Source: Acidobacteriaceae bacterium
GTDB lineage: Bacteria > Acidobacteriota > Terriglobia > Terriglobales > Acidobacteriaceae
Reading direction: 5' to 3'
Length of the DNA: 64,000 bases
Assembly (NCBI GenBank): GCA_030041435.1
Contig: JASHNW010000040.1
Coordinates: forward strand, 1-64,000
The notes under the pieces are model-generated. The model saw only the letters and a list, made by a program, of their open reading frames with translations. It made no database searches and had not been told where the DNA came from. Within the stretch, counting starts at the first letter, position 1, and the number at the start of each line of letters is the position of its first letter. Below, one piece after another: positions 1-7,811 of this stretch. The position numbers and the translations under genes were made by a program.

Positions 1-1
1 G

Positions 2-253
2 ACGTGGGAGAAGGGGCTGGTGCGACCGCGGGTGGCGCTGCTGGACTCGAAGATGGGCAAGCTGCAGGACATGCCGAAGTGGCGGTATCCGGCGCCGGAG
101 CCGGGTCCGGTGGCGGCGAAGCCGGCGGTGGGCGAGGAATTCGAACGCGGGATGGCGGCGGCGGAGGCGCGGCTGCGGCAGATGGATGCGGAGAGGAACG
201 AGGCGGCGGAGAGCGGCGAGCTGGCGGTGGCGCGGGCTTGCGGGGAGGGGTAG
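2..253 (+). CDS. 3' end of an unrecognised protein (5' truncated by window edge)
   Basis: An open frame enters from the left edge and ends at a TAG at 251-253. The 83 visible residues have the high GC3 of the host genes and are rich in Ala, Glu and Arg, with a charged, probably helical C-terminal part (residues about 45-75). I do not recognise the family. The stop codon sits inside the GGGTAG motif that recurs just beyond the far end of the neighbouring mobile cassette, so the cassette inserted at, or just after, this gene's end and left it apparently intact. Confidence 0.5.
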   Translation, partial: TWEKGLVRPRVALLDSKMGKLQDMPKWRYPAPEPGPVAAKPAVGEEFERGMAAAEARLRQMDAERNEAAESGELAVARACGEG

Positions 254-264
254 TGGGTAGTGTC

Positions 265-1224
265 CTAAGTTGCCTTCTCTTCTGCCTGTTTTACTTCGTA
301 TTCGCTGATTCCTCCGGTATTCCACCACATGCCTTGCGTAATCAACTCCACGGAGGTCTTGGGGCTAGCGTTCGGATGGAGCATGTCGGTCAGAGAAGTA
401 GGGGTTTTAGTGTAGTAAAAATTGAGGCGCATAGTCTTTCCGGGAAATTCGTATTCAACAAATCCGAAAAGACGGATCACCAATTGGTCCTCCTCCAGGT
501 TTTGAGCCAGTGTGCTCAAGGTATCGGGGTACCCGTCCATCCTTGGCCAACTGTAGATGTAGGCTGGCGTCGGTTCGGAACTTGGGTCGATGAAACTGTC
601 TGGCAGGTTGAGACTCATAACCTCTTCAATTTTAGGAGGAGGAGTCGATGGCGGGACTACGCTTATTCTCCCTCCGCATCTCTTGATGAAAGCGCGGGAC
701 GATCCTATATTCCTGAGTTTTACAGAACCTACCAAGTTCCAAAAATCGCTGTCTGGAGAACCAATATCGATTTCTCCGGGTTGGATTTCGATCCTCGCTC
801 GCTCTCTATCGATCATGACTCGCATTTGTTCTCGCGCAAGCTCGCTAGCCACTTTCATTTCTCCGAGTTGTCCTTCCATGAGGCCAACCTGCCCGAGCGC
901 GGCTTCAGCGGCTCGCTTAGTTTGGCTAGTCTGTTCGGCAATCACCATGAGGGTGAGCAATATCGCCCAAGTGGTTATTCCACCGGGCCACGAGAAAACT
1001 CGATACCAACGTGGCAGATGCCGCTCGGCGTCCTTCTCGCATTCGTCGCAGTTTTCAGCATGAGCCGATGGGGTAACCATCCTGCCGTTGAACTGGGTGC
1101 ATTCCTTCTCGCATTGCTTGCTGGCGTTCTGATACTGACGGGATACGTAGGCGGACCCCAGGAGGATCAACAACACAACGGCGGGATATTTCCAGCGTAT
1201 CAATACAGCCAGTCTCTTCAGCAT
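265..1224 (-). CDS. Membrane-anchored coiled-coil hypothetical protein (cassette passenger)
   Basis: A 319-residue protein with a transmembrane segment near residues 12-28, a Cys-containing loop (five Cys between about 38 and 62) and a second hydrophobic segment near 78-95. A charged stretch at about 97-145 looks like a coiled coil, followed by a beta-rich soluble C-terminal domain. Such two-helix anchored proteins of unknown function are common in bacterial accessory DNA. It is divergent from the next membrane-protein gene, with 65 bp between the starts. Its codon use is less GC-rich than that of the flanking host genes. Function unknown. Confidence 0.6.
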   Translation of the reverse strand: MLKRLAVLIRWKYPAVVLLILLGSAYVSRQYQNASKQCEKECTQFNGRMVTPSAHAENCDECEKDAERHLPRWYRVFSWPGGITTWAILLTLMVIAEQTSQTKRAAEAALGQVGLMEGQLGEMKVASELAREQMRVMIDRERARIEIQPGEIDIGSPDSDFWNLVGSVKLRNIGSSRAFIKRCGGRISVVPPSTPPPKIEEVMSLNLPDSFIDPSSEPTPAYIYSWPRMDGYPDTLSTLAQNLEEDQLVIRLFGFVEYEFPGKTMRLNFYYTKTPTSLTDMLHPNASPKTSVELITQGMWWNTGGISEYEVKQAEEKAT

Positions 1225-1289
1225 GATGGCGAAAATGTATCACAGAAATATGAAAACATGGCAGCATCTCCACAAGGAGGTTTAGCGCT

Positions 1290-2003
1290 ATGTTCAGACG
1301 TTGGGCCGAAGGAACTCTCCAATCCATCCTTGGTGCCGTCATCCTCGCACTCATTCCGGGGGTGGCTGTGACCTATCTGGCGCATGTTCAATCAGTCTGG
1401 ACCAAACCGCTGCTGCTCGGTCTGACGGCGTTCGCCTTGGCCGCTTTCATCGTATTGGCTATTGATGCAATCCGAAGGCTTCCGCCGCGCCGCGTCATAC
1501 CGAATGTCAAAAACATTGAAATATGCGTTCGGGATTGGCTGAATAATTTTCAGTATGCGGTGAAAAAATCCCCTGTGGAGACAGCCTATTTTCGCTACCT
1601 CGTTACTGTGGACAGCGGGACGAAGATGTTTATCGGACGCCCAAAGGGAGATTTTCAGGATTACGTGCTCATTCGATCCGATCTAATTCCGGGGCCCCAG
1701 GACTTGGAGCACATAGCCACTCTCACGACACTGCAAACCGCCGTAATTGTGGGAAACATCAGATTGGAACTCGCCCGTCATCACGTTGGGTATTTGAATA
1801 TCTCGATTCCAATCAAGGATGCCCACATTTTCAAGCGAATCCCGATTAGGGAAACGCTTACGGAACATGACTTCGTCGCCGCCATCGAAGAAGTGGAAGC
1901 TGCTGCGCATAGCGTCGCGTTCGTCTTTGCCCTAGAAATGGTCCAGGCTGGAAAACTTATCGATCCGCAGCGGGATCAGAGGGCGCTTGACTTCGGTGGA
2001 TAA
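1290..2003 (+). CDS. Two-helix membrane protein of unknown function (cassette passenger)
   Basis: 237 residues. Two hydrophobic segments at about 12-32 and 40-62 form an N-terminal hairpin, followed by a soluble alpha/beta domain of about 170 residues that probably faces the cytoplasm. A good ribosome site (AAGGAGG, about 1273-1279) precedes the ATG. The gene ends 30 bp before the transposase start, so the two are probably co-transcribed. No catalytic motif was recognised. The topology resembles that of the divergent neighbour, which may mean the two act together, but that is only inferred from layout. Confidence 0.6.
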   Translation: MFRRWAEGTLQSILGAVILALIPGVAVTYLAHVQSVWTKPLLLGLTAFALAAFIVLAIDAIRRLPPRRVIPNVKNIEICVRDWLNNFQYAVKKSPVETAYFRYLVTVDSGTKMFIGRPKGDFQDYVLIRSDLIPGPQDLEHIATLTTLQTAVIVGNIRLELARHHVGYLNISIPIKDAHIFKRIPIRETLTEHDFVAAIEEVEAAAHSVAFVFALEMVQAGKLIDPQRDQRALDFGG

Positions 2004-2033
2004 TTGTATTACAGTTATTGTACTGAGGCTTTT

Positions 2034-2855
2034 ATGGCGAGCGTCCTGAACAAAGACAAGCAGATCGCGGTAATCGCGGCACTGGCTGAGGGGTCCAGCA
2101 TCCGGTCTATTGGGCGCATGACAGGCATCCATCGGGATACGATCATGCGGCTCGGGGTTCGCGTGGGGCAGGGCTGCACGGCCCTGATGGACGGCACGAT
2201 GCGCGATTTGCCCTGCGAACGGCTGGAGCTAGATGAGATTTGGGGCTACATCGGCAAGAAGGATGCGAACGTCCGGCCCGGCGACGATCCGCAATTCGGC
2301 AACGTCTGGACGTGGTGTGCGATTGACTCGGACACCAAGCTGGTTCCCGCGTTCAAAGTAGGGGATCGCACCCCAAAGTCCGCCATTGATTTCGTGGACG
2401 ATCTGGCCCTGCGGATGCGGAACCGGGTGCAAATCTCCACCGATGGTCTGCGGGCCTACGTGGACGCCATTGACCAGGCTTTCGGGGTCAACGTGGACTA
2501 CGGCCAGATTGTGAAGGTCTACGGAAGCCAGTTGACCGATCAACGGCGGTACAGCCCTCCCGAAGTCATTTCGAGCGAGAAGAAGGTCATTTGCGGCAAT
2601 CCCAACATGGACCTGATTTCGACCAGCTATGTCGAGCGTCTGAACGCGACCACGCGGCTGCACGTGCGGCGGCTCACCCGGCTTACCCACGCCTTCAGCA
2701 AGAAGCGCGAGAACTTCGAGGCGGCGGTAGGGCTGCATTTCGCCTATTACAATTTCTGCCGCCGTCACAATACCCTCCGCTGCACCCCGGCAATGGCGGC
2801 TGGCGTCACGCAGGATTTCTGGAGCGTGGGAGATTTGGTGGAGGCGGCGGTATGA
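2034..2855 (+). CDS. IS1-like family DDE transposase
   Basis: 273 residues from the ATG that follows TGAGG. An N-terminal helix-turn-helix (residues about 8-45) precedes a DDE catalytic domain. Candidate catalytic residues are D67 in LELDEIWGYIG, D137 in STDGLRAY and E201 in SYVERLN, followed by the YYNFCRRH region typical of these transposases. It is one uninterrupted frame, unlike classical IS1, which needs a -1 frameshift to make its transposase. It should mobilise the element bounded by the repeats at 257 and 3898. Longer upstream starts (2004) exist but lack a ribosome site. Confidence 0.85.
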   Translation: MASVLNKDKQIAVIAALAEGSSIRSIGRMTGIHRDTIMRLGVRVGQGCTALMDGTMRDLPCERLELDEIWGYIGKKDANVRPGDDPQFGNVWTWCAIDSDTKLVPAFKVGDRTPKSAIDFVDDLALRMRNRVQISTDGLRAYVDAIDQAFGVNVDYGQIVKVYGSQLTDQRRYSPPEVISSEKKVICGNPNMDLISTSYVERLNATTRLHVRRLTRLTHAFSKKRENFEAAVGLHFAYYNFCRRHNTLRCTPAMAAGVTQDFWSVGDLVEAAV

Positions 2856-2914
2856 ATCTCCGGGTGGCGTTTGAAGTATCTGCTACATATGGAACAGGTG
2901 AGGGAGGCTTGTGT

Positions 2915-3376
2915 ATGGCATTGGATTGGGGACAAAAGGCCGCAGAGCGGTTACGCAGCAGAACGATCAACAAAAAGCGTGATGACGACATTCTGTCGGA
3001 GAAGAGAAGGCTTCTTCAAGAGCAGAGTCCGGCGTTATGGATAGCTTTGTGCGAGCGCGTTAAGAAATCCGCCATCTCTCTCAACGAAAACTATCGCATG
3101 GTTATCATGCGAGTTAAGGATGTCGTTGCAAATCGCTTGGAAGTCCGATTTGAATTTGAGGGTCGCGTCACCGATCTCACAGCAGAGTTCTCTGCAACAA
3201 CATCCCCAGATGCTCTGAAGTGGCGTTACAGCGGTGATGTAGGAGCCCACGTAACAGATGGTAGTTGCGCTCTCTTCGTAAAACCAGATGGGAAAGTTGT
3301 CTTTCAGCAGACTTTGATCGCACGGGCACCGGAGAGTTTGGCGGATGAAATGCTCGATGGTCTTCTCGCGGAATAG
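2915..3376 (+). CDS. Hypothetical soluble protein (cassette passenger)
   Basis: 153 residues. The ATG at 2915 is chosen because AGGGAGG (2901-2907) sits 7 bp before it; an ATG at 2852, overlapping the transposase stop, would add 21 residues. The N-terminal 40 residues are strongly charged (KKRDDDILSEKRR) and probably helical; the rest alternates short strands. No domain was recognised. It follows the transposase in the same orientation and belongs to the same cassette transcript. Confidence 0.55.
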   Translation: MALDWGQKAAERLRSRTINKKRDDDILSEKRRLLQEQSPALWIALCERVKKSAISLNENYRMVIMRVKDVVANRLEVRFEFEGRVTDLTAEFSATTSPDALKWRYSGDVGAHVTDGSCALFVKPDGKVVFQQTLIARAPESLADEMLDGLLAE

Positions 3377-3380
3377 ACCC

Positions 3381-3695
3381 ATGAGAACCAGAGAAATCGT
3401 TGAGTTGTGCGATGTGATCTACAAACTCCACGGAGCGAGAGCGAGGCACATTCACAGCGTGCCTGTGTGCGAGGAGTTCCAGGGGCGAGTTGTCTGGGAT
3501 GGAATCGTCGAAGTCTTCGGCCTGAGCGGACATCCCAAGGCGAACAGGATTTACGCCTGGGCGCATGAGACGGGCGACCCATCGAATCCGATGCGATATG
3601 TGACCGTCTTGCACATCCCGCCCGTAGTCTCGCCCCAAACTGCGGTTCAGGCCGCAATCCTTCAGGAGTATAAGAGCCGTGCCAAGAGCAATTGA
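3381..3695 (+). CDS. Hypothetical protein, possible partner of the downstream RHH protein
   Basis: 104 residues beginning MRTREIVEL, starting 4 bp after the preceding stop. It is a compact alpha/beta protein with a conserved-looking core (WDGIVEVFGLSGHPKANRIY). I do not recognise the family. Its 3' end overlaps the next, ribbon-helix-helix-like gene by 17 bp, an arrangement often seen in toxin-antitoxin pairs. The order (candidate toxin first) and the lack of a known toxin motif make that only a guess. Confidence 0.5.
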   Translation: MRTREIVELCDVIYKLHGARARHIHSVPVCEEFQGRVVWDGIVEVFGLSGHPKANRIYAWAHETGDPSNPMRYVTVLHIPPVVSPQTAVQAAILQEYKSRAKSN

Positions 3696-3870
3696 GAAGA
3701 AGCGGAAACCGGGAAGGCCGAAGCTGCCCAAAGGCGCAGCCAAGGGGAGCATCGTGCCGGTACGATTCAGCCCGGAGGATCGTAAGCGGGTGGAGGGAGC
3801 GGCGAAGGCCAGTGGCCAAACCGTCTCCGAATGGGTCCGCAGCACGTTGTCTGCTGCAATCGGAGACTGA
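3679..3870 (+). CDS. Small ribbon-helix-helix-like DNA-binding protein
   Basis: 63 residues starting at GTG 3679. A basic, AT-hook-like N-terminus (KKRKPGRPKLPKG) is followed by a strand-helix-helix pattern (IVPVRFSPEDRKRVEGAAKA then GQTVSEWVRSTL), as in Arc/MetJ-type antitoxins and plasmid regulators. It probably binds DNA as a dimer and may regulate the cassette. It is translationally coupled by overlap with the gene before it and is the last gene before the right inverted repeat at 3887. Confidence 0.6.
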   Translation: MPRAIEKKRKPGRPKLPKGAAKGSIVPVRFSPEDRKRVEGAAKASGQTVSEWVRSTLSAAIGD

Positions 3871-4028
3871 GCCTGTGGATTTCAAATTAGGACACTACTG
3901 GGTAGGTGAGGGGTGGGGGCGAGGGCGAGGCTGAAGGTTGTTTTGTAGGGGTAGGGGCGGTTGGCGGGGCTTAATTCCTTTTTTCCGGCCGGCTACTCTC
4001 AATGATCGCATTGGCCTGAATGCGTCAA

Positions 4029-4811
4029 TCAGGTTCGACGGTCTGTTGAACCCCGCCTCGCAAGAACGATCGGCTGATAATAGCCGCTGTCGCCTGGCAG
4101 CAGCCACTGCACGTCTCTAAAGCCAGCAGCCTCCAGCTCATCGCATAGTTCGCTGCGCAAGATGCAGCGGTATTCAGAGGCGAAGTGATGTGCCGTCCAC
4201 GCCCGAGTCGATTGCAGCGTGATGTAAAGGTGAACGACATATCTTCTCTCATCGATCCAGTCCCAGACCTGATGAACGATGCGCCGAGTGCCCGAATCCC
4301 CGTAGAACGCGGGCTGTTGCATTGCCGGCCTTTGCTTCAGAACCTCGTCATAATCCCGTATACTCGCGATGAACAAGGCATTGGGTGCGAGTTTCGAGGC
4401 AATGGTCGTGAGTGCGCTCCGAACCTGAGCCTCGCAAAGGTGCGGCAGAGCGTTGTCCAGCACGGCGATCACATCGAAATCGGTTCCAGGAATTTCCGAC
4501 ATCGACGTCATGTCTGACACGGCGAATGTAATATCCAGACCGCGAACTCCAGCCTCGTGTCTGGCACGCGTCACGGCTGCTGCGCTCAGATCCGAAGCAG
4601 TGACCATGTGGCCAGACTTTGCGAATCCCAAAGCCTGGGTTCCGATACCACAGGCGGGATCCAGAATCCTGAGGCGCTGATTCGCGAACTGCTCCGCCAA
4701 GAGCTTATTGAGCACCTTCGCCTGGCGGTCAATTGCTCGGTCCCAGTCCTCGAAGATCAGGTGATAGTGGGCGGCAAGTGGTTCATAGAATCCAAGAACT
4801 GAATGGTCCAG
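4029..4811 (-). CDS. Class I SAM-dependent methyltransferase with a non-canonical start
   Basis: The Rossmann-type methyltransferase core is clear: motif I ILDPACGIGTQALGFA, acidic motif II ASDLS, and the DVIAVLDNALPHL stretch. The first ATG/GTG/TTG in frame is GTG at 4715, giving 228 residues. The frame upstream of it still encodes family-typical sequence (GFYEPLAAHYHLIFEDWDRAI, four residues short of the motif I region), and a perfect AGGAGG lies at 4821-4816. I therefore extend to CTG at 4811 (260 aa); ATT at 4814 is another possibility. The substrate is unknown; relatives include glycine/sarcosine-type and small-molecule methyltransferases. Confidence 0.7.
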   Translation of the reverse strand: MDHSVLGFYEPLAAHYHLIFEDWDRAIDRQAKVLNKLLAEQFANQRLRILDPACGIGTQALGFAKSGHMVTASDLSAAAVTRARHEAGVRGLDITFAVSDMTSMSEIPGTDFDVIAVLDNALPHLCEAQVRSALTTIASKLAPNALFIASIRDYDEVLKQRPAMQQPAFYGDSGTRRIVHQVWDWIDERRYVVHLYITLQSTRAWTAHHFASEYRCILRSELCDELEAAGFRDVQWLLPGDSGYYQPIVLARRGSTDRRT

Positions 4812-4815
4812 AATG

Positions 4816-4821
4816 CCTCCT
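4816..4821 (-). promoter_or_regulatory. Shine-Dalgarno AGGAGG without a standard start codon after it
   Basis: AGGAGG on the reverse strand is followed after 4 nt by CTG in the methyltransferase frame, and no ATG, GTG or TTG lies in frame until 4715. Either CTG/ATT is used or the start codon has mutated. Confidence 0.5.
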
Positions 4822-4900
4822 TTTACCTTCGTACAAAGGAGCTGATCGATCTGGTCATCATTCTATCGCGCGTAATGGTTCACTTATCTGAGCGGAACCC

Positions 4901-5212
4901 TAGAGGCTGTTATTAACTTTCCCACGACCGGCGCTGGGAGCCCATTTTTCTCAGTTCGAGGAGCGAGGAGCGACAGATACCGGGTGTATCTTAGCGACGA
5001 GCGACGACGAAATGAGGAAAATGGGCCCCAGCCCCCTGGGTTGCGGGGAAAATGGGCCATACTTCATTCTCGCCCTCGACAGTGGACCCGCCACAGCCTT
5101 CGGGCTCGGCTTCGTCTGGCCCGATTTTCGTCCGCAGTGGGGTCCCCGGTACGCCAGTTTTTGGCGCACTGGGGCAGAACGCCGGCCGCGCGAAAGTTAA
5201 TAACAGCCTCTA
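4901..5212. mobile_element. MITE-like element, long copy (312 bp)
   Basis: It begins TAGAGGCTGTTATTAACTTT and ends with the exact reverse complement (5192-5212), a perfect 21-bp terminal inverted repeat. The outermost TA on both sides fits a TA target duplication, as made by IS630/Tc1-type transposases. No convincing ORF is inside. A second, shorter copy with the same ends and much of the same interior lies at 10024-10237, so the element is non-autonomous and dispersed. Confidence 0.8.
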
Positions 5213-5518
5213 AGGACACTCAAGCACTGCAAGTGCCAGTTGATGCTAAATCGCCGAGTCGCGCATTGGCGGCGGATTTGCATCGGCAAGTCGATTTGTA
5301 TTCACGGGCGGACTTTTGGGTAAGTCTTCGGATGACGTCCGAGGGGGCTGTCGCCTGATGTTGTGGAGCGATGGCCGGCAGACGGGAAACTGAGCCGTCA
5401 CCCACCCGGGCGTGCGGCGGGCTCCCACCCTGTCGCTCGAAAAGCCGAGCGACAAGGGTGGGGCACCCGGATTTGTTCCGGAAGTTCAGGATTCGCGCGC
5501 GACGACGATCCGGACTTC
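5213..5518. other. Intergenic stretch with a long hairpin
   Basis: About 300 bp without a supported gene. It contains a strong inverted repeat, CCCACCCTGTCGCTCG at 5424-5439 against CGAGCGACAAGGGTGGG at 5446-5462 (one bulged A, 6-nt loop). It lies downstream of the reverse-strand AHSA1 gene, so it could terminate or stabilise that transcript; it has no T-run and could equally be a dispersed palindrome. Confidence 0.5.
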
Positions 5519-6034
5519 TTATTTCGCCTGCGCCAGCCCCGCGATCACCGCAGCAAGTTTATCGAGTATCTGGTTCCAGCCCTCCATTTGACCGCTGTTT
5601 TTCGCGCTCTCCATGGGCTCGTTTCCAATGAAGGTAAGTTTCGTCCGGCCGTTTCCGAGATCCTCAAAGATGGTCACGTCGTACGCACCGTCGATCGCCT
5701 CGTGTTCGATTCCTAATTGCTCAGGCTCGATCTTGTTTCCCTTCGAGTCGGCAAAGTACATCAGGGAGACGATCTTCTCGTACGGAACAATCTCGTGGTA
5801 TTCCACCGCATTCCAGAACTCCTGCCCATCCGGCGCTCTCATGCAGCAGAGGAGTCTTCCTCCCACGCGAAAATCCATCTCGCAAACGGGCGCAGTAAAG
5901 CCCTTCGGTCCCCACCACTGCATCACGTACTTCGGGTCTGTCCACGCCTTCCAGACCAGTTCGCGTGGGGCATCGAAAACCCGCGTCACAACCATCCGCT
6001 CAGTCTCATTCACCGTGCTGTTTGCCATGTCCAT
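5519..6034 (-). CDS. SRPBCC/AHSA1-family protein
   Basis: 171 residues covering one complete AHSA1 (activator of Hsp90 ATPase homology 1-like) domain. Family hallmarks are visible: the VTRVFDAPRELVWKAWTDP start, WWGPKGFT, and the C-terminal WNQILDKLAAVI helix that closes the hydrophobic cavity. Such proteins bind small hydrophobic ligands; the ligand is unknown. Its start overlaps the end of the upstream ArsR-type gene by 29 bp, so it is translated from the same message and presumably repressed by that regulator. Confidence 0.85.
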   Translation of the reverse strand: MDMANSTVNETERMVVTRVFDAPRELVWKAWTDPKYVMQWWGPKGFTAPVCEMDFRVGGRLLCCMRAPDGQEFWNAVEYHEIVPYEKIVSLMYFADSKGNKIEPEQLGIEHEAIDGAYDVTIFEDLGNGRTKLTFIGNEPMESAKNSGQMEGWNQILDKLAAVIAGLAQAK

Positions 6035-6362
6035 CCTCCGTTTTTTTCATTTGAGTTACAACTGCATCCAGTTTGTCGAAACTCTCTTCCCAGAATTGCC
6101 GATAACTCATCGCCCAGTCGCTGACGGCCTTGATGGCCTGTGGCCTGAGCGTGCAGATACTCTCTCGTCCACGCTTCTTCCTGATCACGATCCGCGCCCG
6201 CACCAGGCAGGCGATATGTTTTGAGATCATTTGCTGCGAGAGCGCAAACGGCTCCGTCAGTCCATGCACTGCAGCAGGCCCGCGGGCGAGGCGCCGGACG
6301 ATCGCCCGGCGGGTCGGATCGGACAAAGCCGCAAATGTTGCACCCAGTCTATCCACAACCAC
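6006..6362 (-). CDS. ArsR/SmtB-family winged-helix regulator
   Basis: 118 residues with the ArsR signature TFAALSDPTRRAIVRRLARG, then a helix-turn-helix (LSQQMISKHIACLVRARIV) and a wing (KKRGRESICTL). There is no obvious Cys metal site. ArsR genes coupled to AHSA1 genes form a common bacterial pair in which the regulator represses its own operon. Start is GTG at 6362; GTG at 6356 is possible. Hardly any leader separates the promoter-like elements from the start, so translation may be nearly leaderless. Confidence 0.85.
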   Translation of the reverse strand: MVVDRLGATFAALSDPTRRAIVRRLARGPAAVHGLTEPFALSQQMISKHIACLVRARIVIRKKRGRESICTLRPQAIKAVSDWAMSYRQFWEESFDKLDAVVTQMKKTEDGHGKQHGE

Positions 6363-6391
6363 ATGGTTGTGTATTTTCCCCGGAATGTCAA
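6354..6391 (-). promoter_or_regulatory. Promoter -35 and palindromic operator for the arsR-AHSA1 pair
   Basis: Read on the reverse strand, TTGACA lies at 6391-6386. A perfect 8-bp-arm palindrome (CACAACCA, 2-bp centre, TGGTTGTG, 6354-6371) covers the expected -10 region and the start codon. The position is ideal for ArsR-type autorepression. The -10 box itself is weak. Confidence 0.55.
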
Positions 6392-6600
6392 CTGGAATTT
6401 TCGCGAATCCCGATTTTTCTTTCCCGATTCATGAACCTGAGGATGAGAGTGGGCGCCACCATGTGCGCAGCAGCGCGAGCCGCCACGGTTGCGTCGCTGC
6501 GATCAGCAGCCGGAGCCAATGAGCTGCCGAAGCGAGGCCAGGATGGTGCGGAACGAGTGTCGATCCTGCCGGCAATGCACTATCCACTGCCCCGGGTCTG
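6363..6600. other. Intergenic region upstream of arsR
   Basis: Apart from the arsR promoter elements at its left end and the palindromic element that follows on its right, I see no gene or motif here; ORFs across it have no codon bias or ribosome site. Confidence 0.4.
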
Positions 6601-6734
6601 TGACCGCATGAAGTTTTCCGGGCCTGAAGGCCGGGGAGTTTGCGACCGCCCGTTCCCCGGCCTGAAGGCCGGGGCTTCTACCGCAGTGCCGCGGGCGGCA
6701 CGCGCTTCGCGCCAGGCCCCGGATCATGCGGTCA
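6601..6734. repeat. 134-bp palindromic dispersed element, copy 1
   Basis: It opens with TGACCGCATGA and closes with the exact reverse complement TCATGCGGTCA (6724-6734). Inside are nested hairpins (GGGCCTGAAGGCC and CCCCGGCCTGAAGGCCGGGG, and GTGCCGCGGGCGGCAC). An almost identical copy of the same length is at 26337-26470. It is non-coding. It lies between the arsR promoter and the 3' end of a methyltransferase gene. Confidence 0.75.
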
Positions 6735-7328
6735 GGGGCCCAGAGGCCGTTTGCGCGCCAGGCAGAACCACGCTTTCGCACCGTGACGGTGGAACTCAGC
6801 GCTGCGCAGTTCGACAATTTCGAGGGCTGGTTCGATGGACTGAACGACCTCCCGCGCCGAGCGTCGCGGCGGACCAACCTCTCGTGGCGGACCTTCTGCC
6901 GAGCCGATGAGGCTCAGCCACAGGCCTTCCGGCGCGAGCGCGGTCGCGACCTGGGCGGCAAAACGCGCTCTCTCCCCGGGTTCATCGAAGACATGGAAGC
7001 AGCCACGGTCAAAAACGAACTGAAACGGTCCCCCGCTCGGGGAGGTGGCCAAAAAGTCGACGGTGGCGAAACGGCAACCGAGGCCGCGGCCCTCCAGCCT
7101 GGCGCTGGCTCGTTCGACCGCAAGCGGGGCCACATCGATGCCGAGTACGTCGAAGCCGCGCTCGGCCAGCCAGAGGGAATTCGTTCCAGTACCCGCGCCG
7201 ACCTCGAGCGTCCGGGTGGGCTGAATGCGACCCGAAGCGATGAATTCGACGAGCAGCGGATCCGGCTCGCCGGTATCCCAGGGAAGCTCTCCCGCTGCGT
7301 AGCTGTCATTCCAGGAGGGATGCGACAT
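6732..7328 (-). CDS. Class I SAM-dependent methyltransferase (TehB/TPMT-like)
   Basis: 198 residues. It begins with WNDSYAAGELPWDTGEPDPLL, a segment typical of thiopurine-methyltransferase-like and TehB-like enzymes. Motif I is TLEVGAGTGTNSLWLAERG, then an acidic residue in GIDVAPLAV, and FDRGCFHVFDEPGER in the acceptor region. It probably methylates a small, perhaps chalcogen-containing, molecule; the substrate cannot be read from sequence. The last 3 bp touch the end of the adjoining palindromic element, so the repeat supplies DNA right at the stop. Confidence 0.75.
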   Translation of the reverse strand: MSHPSWNDSYAAGELPWDTGEPDPLLVEFIASGRIQPTRTLEVGAGTGTNSLWLAERGFDVLGIDVAPLAVERASARLEGRGLGCRFATVDFLATSPSGGPFQFVFDRGCFHVFDEPGERARFAAQVATALAPEGLWLSLIGSAEGPPREVGPPRRSAREVVQSIEPALEIVELRSAEFHRHGAKAWFCLARKRPLGP

Positions 7329-7473
7329 TACTCCACGAGTGTAGCGCTACAAAACCTTCGGGGATCGCGGCCGGGGAAAGTTGGGGCAGCCGCGATGGAT
7401 TTGAAATTTGGCCGTCGGTTGATTGGCTGCACCCGGCGAATATCCGGTCGGACACGGTATTCGTAGAAGCGAT

Positions 7474-7743
7474 CTAAGCGCCGAAGCGGACGGCGGCGCG
7501 GGCTTTGGCTTTGGCGGCTTCTTCGTCGCGGTTCTTCGGCGGGGCGGCGGTGGCGAGCGATTGCAGCAGGCGCGTGGAGCTGGCGGCGACTTCTTCGACG
7601 GCGGCGAGGAACGCGGCTTCGTTGGCCTGGGAGGGTTTGGTGAAGCCGCTGATCTTGCGCACGAACTGCAGCGAGGCGGCGCGAATTTCGTCGTCCGTCA
7701 CCGGGGGATCGAAGTTGAAAAGGGTTTTGATGTTTCTGCACAT
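7474..7743 (-). CDS. DUF2277 domain protein
   Basis: 89 residues beginning MCRNIKTLFNFDPPVTDDEI, the conserved DUF2277 opening, with the conserved QFVRKISGFTKPSQANEAAF core. It is a small, all-helical conserved protein of unknown function found singly in many Proteobacteria, Actinobacteria and Acidobacteria. It is monocistronic here. Confidence 0.85.
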   Translation of the reverse strand: MCRNIKTLFNFDPPVTDDEIRAASLQFVRKISGFTKPSQANEAAFLAAVEEVAASSTRLLQSLATAAPPKNRDEEAAKAKARAAVRFGA

Positions 7744-7811
7744 GGTGTGCGACCTCGCAGGCTCGGTCGTTGCGATCGTTTTCGCCTGGTTTGGGCAATA
7801 CCAGCATAGCT

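Larger units (their letters stand above)
256..3899. mobile_element. IS1-like element carrying passenger genes (transporter-IS type)
   Basis: The sequence GTAGTGTCCTAA at 257-268 is matched by its exact reverse complement TTAGGACACTAC at 3887-3898. Extending inward, 15 of 18 positions agree (GTAGTGTCCTAAGTTGCC against GTAGTGTCCTAATTTGAA). GGGTAG occurs directly outside both ends (248-253 and 3900-3905), a plausible decayed target duplication. Inside lie an IS1-like DDE transposase and five further ORFs, all less GC-rich than the flanking chromosome. The stop codon of the leftmost ORF lies within the left repeat, so gene and element boundaries coincide. IS1-family elements with passenger genes are known in principle; this particular passenger set I do not recognise. 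Confidence 0.7.

Noticed and set aside
7440-7807. Alternative frames over the DUF2277 gene
   Set aside because: The DUF2277 frame has clear family sequence; the overlapping Arg- and Gly-rich frames are shadows.
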